Both the position numbers and the translations under genes were made by a program. Below are positions 58,701 through 64,000 of a stretch of DNA of 64,000 nt, piece by piece. Numbering within the stretch: position 1 is the first letter of the stretch; every line of letters starts with the position of its first letter. Location of the stretch: positions 1 through 64,000 of the forward strand of contig NZ_BORW01000031.1 of NCBI RefSeq assembly GCF_018333375.1. Direction: 5' to 3'. Source of the stretch: Paenibacillus cookii (lineage in GTDB: Bacteria; Bacillota; Bacilli; Paenibacillales; Paenibacillaceae). The notes below the pieces were generated by a model, which was given only the letters and a program-made list of their open reading frames with translations, searched no databases and was not told the origin of the DNA.

Positions 58701-59711
58701 GTGAACGCCTATTCGAGATATTTCGTGAAAAAGCTGTTTTGGTACGTGCTGACGCTCGCGATCGCCATCGCGCTGAACTTTTTCCTGCCGCGGATGATCG
58801 AAGGCAATCCCGTAAGCATGATCGTTTCGCAAATGTCCCAGGGCATGACGGACAGCGACACGATCAAACGCGTCTATGAGACGTTTATGGCCGAATTCGG
58901 GATCGACAAGCCGATTTGGATGCAGTTTCTCATCTACGTCAAAAACCTGTTCACCGGGGACTGGGGAACCTCCTTCGGACTGTACCCGAAAAAGGTGACC
59001 GACATTTTGGCTTCCGCCGTGCCGTGGACGGTCGGGCTTCAGCTTCCCGCCATTTTGGTCGGCTGGATTTTGGGCAACGTCCTCGGGGCGGTAGCCGCTT
59101 ATAAAAAAGGCGTCTTCGACAAAGCGATTTTTCCGGTGGCCTTGTTTATCAACTCGATCCCGTTTTTTACGCTTGCCATCATCATGCTGTACCTGTTTGC
59201 GCTCACCCTGGGGTGGTTTCCGCTCTCCGGCGGGTACGATTTTCAGATGGTGCCAAGCCTTAGCTTCGAATTTATCGGCTCGGTGCTCCGCCATCATACG
59301 CTGCCGTTTTTGTCCATCGTGCTCGTGACGATCGGCGGGCAGGCCATCGGGATGCGCGAAATGTCCATTTACGAGCTGAACGCCGATTACGTGCTGTACG
59401 CGAAGCTGCTGGGCATCCGGGATTCGAAAATCGCCAGGTACGTGTTCCGCAACGCCATGCTTCCGCAAATTACGGGACTGGCTCTGTCCCTCGGGACGAT
59501 GGTCGGCGGCTCCCTGATCTGCGAAATCGTGTTCAGTTACCCGGGACTTGGCACATGGATGTTCACGGCGATCCGCCAATTGGATTATCCGCTGATCTCC
59601 GGCTGCACGCTGCTGATCGCCATCACCGTGCTGCTCGCCAATTTTACGATCGACATGGTTTACGGATTGATCGACCCGAGAATCAAAGCCTCGCAAATGG
59701 AGGAACAGTGA
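58701..59711 (+). CDS. ABC transporter permease, DppB/OppB type
   Basis: A 336-residue permease with six helices (LFWYVLTLAIAIALNFFLPRM at TM1). The EAA loop is YVLYAKLLGIRDSKIARYVFRNAMLPQITGLALSLG, followed by GGSLICEIVFSYPGLGTWM. The GTG start follows GGGGGGAG. It pairs with the next gene to form the channel. It lies 160 bp after the substrate-binding gene and 1 bp before the second permease. Confidence 0.93.
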   Translation: MNAYSRYFVKKLFWYVLTLAIAIALNFFLPRMIEGNPVSMIVSQMSQGMTDSDTIKRVYETFMAEFGIDKPIWMQFLIYVKNLFTGDWGTSFGLYPKKVTDILASAVPWTVGLQLPAILVGWILGNVLGAVAAYKKGVFDKAIFPVALFINSIPFFTLAIIMLYLFALTLGWFPLSGGYDFQMVPSLSFEFIGSVLRHHTLPFLSIVLVTIGGQAIGMREMSIYELNADYVLYAKLLGIRDSKIARYVFRNAMLPQITGLALSLGTMVGGSLICEIVFSYPGLGTWMFTAIRQLDYPLISGCTLLIAITVLLANFTIDMVYGLIDPRIKASQMEEQ

Positions 59712-59712
59712 G

Positions 59713-60549
59713 ATGAAAAATTCGTTCGCTATTCTTCTGAAATCGCCGAAGTTCATGATCGGCGCCGTATTGTTCCTGCTGATGCTTGCGCTCGTGCTGA
59801 TCTACCCGCAAATCAACCGCAAGGACCCGCTGGAGATGATCGCCCTCGCCTTCCAGCCCCCGGACGCAAACCTGTGGCTTGGCTCGGACAATTTCGGGCG
59901 AGATTTGTTTCTCGAGCTGATGTACGGCATCCGGACCTCCATCCGCGTCGGGCTGATCGCCGGCGTGTTTGCCACCGTCATCGGCCTTTTCATCGGTCTG
60001 GTTTCAGGCTACGTCGGCGGCATGATCGATAACCTGCTGACCGCCGTCACGAACATTTTTATCGTCATCCCGTCATTCGTCATTCTGATCCTCATTTCGG
60101 TCAGCATCAATTCGCGCAGCTCGCTCGTGACCGCAATCATCATCGGCATGACGAGCTGGCCGTGGACCGCGAGGGCGGTCAGGGCGCAGACCACGTCGCT
60201 GCGAAACCGGGATCACGTCCATATCGCCAAAATATCCGGCCACAGCACGCCCAAAATCATCGTTTTCGAAATTCTCCCGTATATCGCTTCGTACGTCGTC
60301 ATGGCGTTTGTGTTGCAAACCGCCTCGGGCATCCTGTCGGAGGCGTCGATCTCCATGCTCGGCCTGGGGCCGTACAACACCATTTCGCTCGGCATCATCA
60401 TGAACTGGGCGCTCGTGTTCGAGGCGCCGGTGGCGGGGGCTTGGTGGGCTTTTATCCCGGCGGCGTTATCGATCGCGCTGATTACGTTCTCCCTCTACAT
60501 GATGAACACGGGCATGGACGAGATCTTTAATCCGAAAATAAGGAGCTAA
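59713..60549 (+). CDS. ABC transporter permease, DppC/OppC type
   Basis: A 278-residue permease. NLWLGSDNFGRDLFLELMYGIRTSIRVGLIAG and GYVGGMIDNLLTAVTNIFIVIPSFVILIL are typical of DppC; the EAA loop is RDHVHIAKISGHSTPKIIVFEILPYIASYVV. Second half of the transmembrane channel. Confidence 0.94.
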   Translation: MKNSFAILLKSPKFMIGAVLFLLMLALVLIYPQINRKDPLEMIALAFQPPDANLWLGSDNFGRDLFLELMYGIRTSIRVGLIAGVFATVIGLFIGLVSGYVGGMIDNLLTAVTNIFIVIPSFVILILISVSINSRSSLVTAIIIGMTSWPWTARAVRAQTTSLRNRDHVHIAKISGHSTPKIIVFEILPYIASYVVMAFVLQTASGILSEASISMLGLGPYNTISLGIIMNWALVFEAPVAGAWWAFIPAALSIALITFSLYMMNTGMDEIFNPKIRS

Positions 60550-60554
60550 GGCGT

Positions 60555-61565
60555 ATGAGCACGAACATTTTGGAGGTCAGCGGCCTGAAGACCTATTATA
60601 AAACCCGCCTGAAGGAAAAGGTGTTTGCGGTGGACGGCGTCGATTTTAATCTGGAGGAGGGGAAAACGCTCGGCATCGCGGGAGAATCGGGCTGCGGAAA
60701 ATCGACGCTTGCGCTCAGCCTGATGGGCTTTTATTTCCCGCCCCTCCATTACGGCAGCGGTTCCATCCGAATCTCCGGCAACGACATTATGAAGCTGAGC
60801 AAGGAGCAGCTGAGGTCGAAAGTATCCGGGCGCGAAATCGCCTATATCCCGCAGGCGGCGATGAACGCGCTTAATCCGACGCTGCGAATCATCCGGTTTA
60901 TCGAAGACATCATGAAGGAGCACCGGCCCGAATTGTCCAAAAAGCAGGTATGGGAGCTGGCGGCGGACCGGTTTAAGACGCTGAATCTGCCGGAAAAGGT
61001 GCTGAAATCGTATCCGAGCGAGCTGTCGGGAGGGATGAAGCAGCGGACGGTCATAGCCATTTCCACCATCCTGAATCCGAAAGTGCTGATCGCCGACGAG
61101 CCGACTTCCGCGCTGGACGTCACTTCGCAGAAAGCGGTCATCAAGCTGCTGAAGGATTTGCTGGACAAAAAGTATATCCGGTCGCTCGTTTTTATCACGC
61201 ATGAGCTGCCGCTGCTTTATCATGTCACGGACGAAATCATGGTCATGTACGCGGGCGAAATCGTCGAGCGGGGCACGGCGGAGCAGATGATTTTTGATCC
61301 CGTCCATCCGTATACGAAAAAATTGATGGGTTCCATCCTCGTTCCGGAGGAAGGCATGAAAGGCCAAAAGCTGGCCGCGATTCCCGGCGCTCCGCCGAAT
61401 CTGAAGCAGGTGCCGCCCGGCTGCCGGTTTGCGGAACGCTGTTCCTTTGCGCAAAGCGAATGCAAAACCGGCAAGGTGCCGATTCGCGCGAGCGGGAACC
61501 ATCTGTACCGCTGCCTGTTTGAAACGGAAACGCTGAAGGAGTGGTATGCGAATGAACCATCGTGA
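60555..61565 (+). CDS. ABC transporter ATP-binding protein, DppD/OppD type
   Basis: A 336-residue ATPase: Walker A GESGCGKSTL, Q-loop PQAAMNALNPTLRI, signature LSGGMKQRTVIAI, Walker B VLIADEPTSALD, switch FITHELP. The C-terminal oligopeptide domain has PPNLKQVPPGCRFAERCSFAQSECKTGKVP, whose cysteines (C..C..C) may bind an iron-sulfur cluster as in some DppD proteins. Partners with the next gene. Confidence 0.93.
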   Translation: MSTNILEVSGLKTYYKTRLKEKVFAVDGVDFNLEEGKTLGIAGESGCGKSTLALSLMGFYFPPLHYGSGSIRISGNDIMKLSKEQLRSKVSGREIAYIPQAAMNALNPTLRIIRFIEDIMKEHRPELSKKQVWELAADRFKTLNLPEKVLKSYPSELSGGMKQRTVIAISTILNPKVLIADEPTSALDVTSQKAVIKLLKDLLDKKYIRSLVFITHELPLLYHVTDEIMVMYAGEIVERGTAEQMIFDPVHPYTKKLMGSILVPEEGMKGQKLAAIPGAPPNLKQVPPGCRFAERCSFAQSECKTGKVPIRASGNHLYRCLFETETLKEWYANEPS

Positions 61566-62355
61566 TCTGTTGATCCGCGGCAGAGGCCTCACAAAAGTGT
61601 TCGGTTATGGCAGCCAAAAGACGACCGCCGTGGATGCGGTGGATTTCGATTTTCATAAAGGGGAAATCATTTCGATCGTCGGCGAAAGCGGAAGCGGCAA
61701 AACGACGCTGGCCAAAATGATCATGGGCCTTCTGAAGGAATCCTCCGGGGTCATCGAATATAAAGGGCAGCCCCGCCGTTTGAAGTCCCATGCCGACCGG
61801 AAACGGTATTGGAAAGATATCCAGGCGATTTTTCAGGATCCGTTTTCGTCGTTTAACCTGTTTTACCGGGTGGAAAAATTGCTGCTCGATTGCATTAAGC
61901 TGCAGGGGCTCAAGCTGACGAAGGAAGAGCGGTACCGCAAAATGCAGGAAGCCTGTTCCTTCGTCAATCTCAAATTCGAGGAGCTGCACAACAAATACCC
62001 GTTCGAGCTGTCCGGCGGCCAGATGCAGCGGCTGATGATCGCCCGGATTTTCATGCTGCACCCGAAGGTGCTCATCGCCGACGAGCCGACGTCCATGGTG
62101 GACGCGTGCTCCCGTTCGACGATTCTCGATATGCTGCTGAAGCTGCGGGACGAAAACGAAATGACGATCATCTTCATTACGCATGACGTAGGGCTGGCTT
62201 ATTACGTAAGCGATACGATCTACATTATGGAAAAGGGGAAAATCGTCGAAAGCGGCCCCGCCGAGGACATGATCCTGAATCCGCAGCACGGGTATACCCG
62301 GCAGCTCATCAACGACGTCCCGAAAATCCACTCGGCCTGGGATTTGGGGTCGTAG
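61546..62355 (+). CDS. ABC transporter ATP-binding protein, DppF/OppF type
   Basis: A 269-residue ATPase: Walker A GESGSGKTTLAKM, FQDPFSSFNLFY, signature LSGGQMQRLMIARI, Walker B VLIADEPTSMVD, switch FITHDVG. The C-terminal cysteine domain of DppD is absent. It overlaps the end of the previous gene by 20 nt. ATG 61546 and ATG 61552 are both possible after AAGGAG. Last gene of the operon. Confidence 0.92.
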   Translation: MRMNHRDLLIRGRGLTKVFGYGSQKTTAVDAVDFDFHKGEIISIVGESGSGKTTLAKMIMGLLKESSGVIEYKGQPRRLKSHADRKRYWKDIQAIFQDPFSSFNLFYRVEKLLLDCIKLQGLKLTKEERYRKMQEACSFVNLKFEELHNKYPFELSGGQMQRLMIARIFMLHPKVLIADEPTSMVDACSRSTILDMLLKLRDENEMTIIFITHDVGLAYYVSDTIYIMEKGKIVESGPAEDMILNPQHGYTRQLINDVPKIHSAWDLGS

Positions 62356-62867
62356 GAAGGAGCTTGGCTTTGCGCGAACCAAGGATGGAGCCGGAGCAAA
62401 TCTCCGGGCTCTATCCCTGCATATAAAGGCTGCCTGGACTGCGAATCATTTCCGTTTTTATGCGATCAATTCCTTGAAAACAGCTATGAAAACGAAACGT
62501 AAAATAATTTTTTTAGCAGCTTTCTTTTTGATGACGGCTAAAATATTCCAGCTAAAAGCATGCATGAAAGGAGGGGGACGAAGCCCGAACCCGGCGCAGA
62601 TCAAGAAACGGAAGGAAATTTCATGGTCAAAATAGCTGGAAAACATTGCTTTGAAGCGCTTTCAAAATAAGGTTTACAGATGCCGGGTTCTGATTTAAAA
62701 TAAAAAAGGTTCTAAGTTGTCGACAAGTATACTTGTGATATTGAAAATCGGTTCAGGATGAAAAACTGCGAAAGGTTGGAACGGCACTGCGCGGATATGA
62801 TAAAATCCTATTAGTATGCTTACGAATCGGGATTGATAAACAATCCTTGAAATAGGAGAGTTGTCTG
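62356..62867. promoter_or_regulatory. 512-bp intergenic region with cre-like site and gnt operator
   Basis: A hairpin GGATGGAGCCGGAG / CTCCGGGCTCTATCC (62382-62416) ends the importer operon but lacks a T-run. A catabolite-response-like sequence TTGAAGCGCTTTCAA (62651-62665; reverse strand fits the cre consensus with one mismatch) precedes the operator at 62714-62736. No gene is seen. Confidence 0.5.
62714..62736. promoter_or_regulatory. Putative GntR operator, copy 1
   Basis: AAGTTGTCGACAAGTATAC (62714-62732), then TTGT. Two overlapping palindromes are present: TTGTCGACAA and ACAAGTATACTTGT. The latter resembles the B. subtilis gnt operator (CTTGTATACAAG core). The 19-bp sequence recurs exactly at 63594-63612. 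Confidence 0.75.
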
Positions 62868-63554
62868 ATGTTGCAGTATCCTTCAGCCTGGCTGCAGAAC
62901 GCATCCCTTGGGGAAACCATCGCGTGCGAGCTGAGGCTTCGAATCATCAACGGAACGATCAAGACGGGCGAGACCATTTCGGAAAATTGGGTGGCTTCCG
63001 AGTTCGGCACAAGCCGTTCCCCGGTGCGGGAGGCTTTAAAAACGCTCTCAAGCGAAGGACTGATCCGGCTTGAGCGCATGGGGGCCGTCGTGGTCGGTCT
63101 GGATGTCACGGATGTCGAAGAGCTGTACGACGTTCGTTTTTTGATTGAAAGCTTCGCCCAGCAGCGGCTGGCCCAATCGGATGTGACCGGTTTGCTCGGC
63201 TGCCTCCAGCGGATCGTGGACAAAATGGAGCTGGCGATGAAACATAACGACGCCGTGGAATTTTCTTACCAGGACTTATCCTTTCATGAAACGATCATTA
63301 CGGCCGCGAACCACAACCGGATTTTGCATCTTTGGAAGAGCATCCGGCCGATCGTCATGACCGTCATGCTGCTCACGACCGACGAAATTTTTTCGAAAGG
63401 CGAACAAAAGCTGCATTCGGTCATCGACAAACATTATACGATCATGAAAGGCTTGGAATCCCGCAAAAGAGACGTCATCGAACAGGTGGTCAGGGAATAT
63501 TTCGCGGATTCCAGGAAAACGCTTCACAGCAGCATCCCCGGCCGTACATCCTGA
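62868..63554 (+). CDS. gntR: Gluconate-operon repressor GntR (FadR-type)
   Basis: A 228-residue GntR/FCD protein. The winged helix has AWLQNASLGETIACELRLRIINGTIKTGETISENWVASEFG (elements: ELRLRIINGTIKTGETISEN and TSRSPVREALKTLSSEGLIRLERMGAVVVGL). The FCD domain has DVRFLIESFAQQRLA and SYQDLSFHETIITAANH. The whole sequence parallels B. subtilis GntR, including WLSKAS-like N-terminus, ENK/ENW and RLERMGAVV. It represses until gluconate binds. Its gene lies between two identical operators and ahead of a gluconate permease. RBS ATAGGAGAG. Confidence 0.92.
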   Translation: MLQYPSAWLQNASLGETIACELRLRIINGTIKTGETISENWVASEFGTSRSPVREALKTLSSEGLIRLERMGAVVVGLDVTDVEELYDVRFLIESFAQQRLAQSDVTGLLGCLQRIVDKMELAMKHNDAVEFSYQDLSFHETIITAANHNRILHLWKSIRPIVMTVMLLTTDEIFSKGEQKLHSVIDKHYTIMKGLESRKRDVIEQVVREYFADSRKTLHSSIPGRTS

Positions 63555-63593
63555 AGCGGTCGGCACATGTCCCTACGCGGACGTTGCCGCTCA

Positions 63594-63625
63594 AAGTTGT
63601 CGACAAGTATACCAATACTTAAATT
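63594..63625 (+). promoter_or_regulatory. GntR operator copy 2 overlapping the gntP promoter
   Basis: AAGTTGTCGACAAGTATAC at 63594-63612 overlaps a possible -35 TTGTCG (63597-63602); TAAATT at 63620-63625 follows after a 17-bp spacer. Binding would block the permease promoter. Confidence 0.7.
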
Positions 63626-63709
63626 AAATGCTGGCAAATGGGCATGATAATTTGAAGGGAATTCATAAATCATCCAGAAAAACCAGGTGAAGAAAGGTAG
63701 GTTGTCTTG

Positions 63710-64000
63710 ATGTCCAGTATTTTCGGTATGAGCCATAATTGGACGCTGATCGTTTGGACGCTTGTCGCGATTGCGTTTTTGATCGTATTTATCGCCAAAT
63801 TCAAGTGGAACCCGTTCGTTACGCTGCTGCTGTCGGCGCTGATCCTCGGCTTTTTGACGGGCATGAAACCGCTTGATATCGTCGACTCGGTAACGAAAGG
63901 GCTTGGCGGAACGTTAAGCACGATCGCCATCGTCATCGGCCTCGGCACGATGCTCGGCAAGATGATGGCCGAGTCCGGCGGTGCCGAGCAAATCGCCACG
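63710..64000 (+). CDS. gntP: Gluconate:H+ symporter (GntP family), 3' part beyond the window
   Basis: The first 97 codons are present and open to the window end. MSSIFGMSHNWTLIVWTLVA is followed by hydrophobic helices (IAFLIVFIAKFKWNPFVTLL, LSALILGFLTGMKPLDIVDS) and GLGGTLSTIAIVIGLGTMLGKMMAESGGAEQIA, the N-terminal signature of GntP permeases. It imports gluconate with protons. ATG 63710 follows AAAGGTAGG. It is separated from gntR by an operator, so it can be transcribed on its own. A kinase (gntK) may follow outside the window. Confidence 0.9.
   Translation, partial: MSSIFGMSHNWTLIVWTLVAIAFLIVFIAKFKWNPFVTLLLSALILGFLTGMKPLDIVDSVTKGLGGTLSTIAIVIGLGTMLGKMMAESGGAEQIAT

Overview
The window looks like a chromosomal segment of a Paenibacillaceae bacterium (Paenibacillus-like Firmicute). 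The support is an rRNA operon tail followed by a dense tRNA cluster, strong AGGAGG-type ribosome binding sites, frequent TTG and GTG starts, typical Gram-positive lipoproteins, SLH domains, an FMN riboswitch and a B. subtilis-like GntR. Base composition is moderately GC-rich, with AT-rich islands near 13.7-14.8 kb and 56.1-56.5 kb. No prophage, transposase or CRISPR array is visible.

Layout. 1-1.9 kb: end of 23S rRNA, 5S rRNA and 13 tRNA genes; the 3' end of the last tRNA (Gly-TCC) and its terminator are repeated 209 bp downstream. 2-10 kb: a cell-wall amidase, a secreted protein, a GH109-like Gfo/Idh protein, WrbA, a phosphodiester glycosidase, an ABC ATPase, an AraC regulator, a thioesterase and RNase H. 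10.4-13.5 kb: a large glycoside-hydrolase-like protein divergent from an AraC regulator. 13.8-20.2 kb: a lipoprotein hydrolase, then formylglycine-generating enzyme, ROK regulator and a split chromate transporter on the minus strand, facing a Cys-type sulfatase whose active-site cysteine is the expected substrate of that enzyme. 20.3-30.8 kb: nucleotidyltransferase, GreA, MarR with nitronate monooxygenase, an MFS/HlyD efflux pair, a YpsA-like protein, a Gfo/Idh oxidoreductase and a PQQ-like beta-propeller protein. 30.8-41.4 kb: radical-SAM protein, TatD, diguanylate cyclase, HflX behind a long leader with a 13-codon ORF and hairpins, a chemoreceptor with a sigma-D-like promoter, a secreted amidase and SpeD. 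41.7-43.7 kb: a three-gene cassette resembling a type VII secreted lipase toxin with reversed domain order. 44-49.9 kb: phosphonate importer PhnDCEE divergent from a cyclic-nucleotide phosphodiesterase/nucleotidase. 50.1-54.6 kb: two surface proteins carrying cohesin, FIVAR, dockerin-like and SLH modules. 54.8-56 kb: an FMN riboswitch controlling an EamA transporter. 56.7-62.4 kb: a five-gene peptide/oligosaccharide-type ABC importer. 62.7-64 kb: gntR between two copies of a 19-bp palindromic operator, then the start of a gluconate permease cut by the window edge.

The most interesting items are the reversed-architecture lipase/WXG100 cassette with a DUF1433-type lipoprotein, the cohesin-FIVAR-dockerin/SLH surface pair, the probable translation-dependent attenuator upstream of hflX, the FMN-riboswitch EamA transporter, and the tRNA-Gly direct repeat that resembles an empty or decayed integration site. 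All family assignments come from reading motifs; no database search was run.
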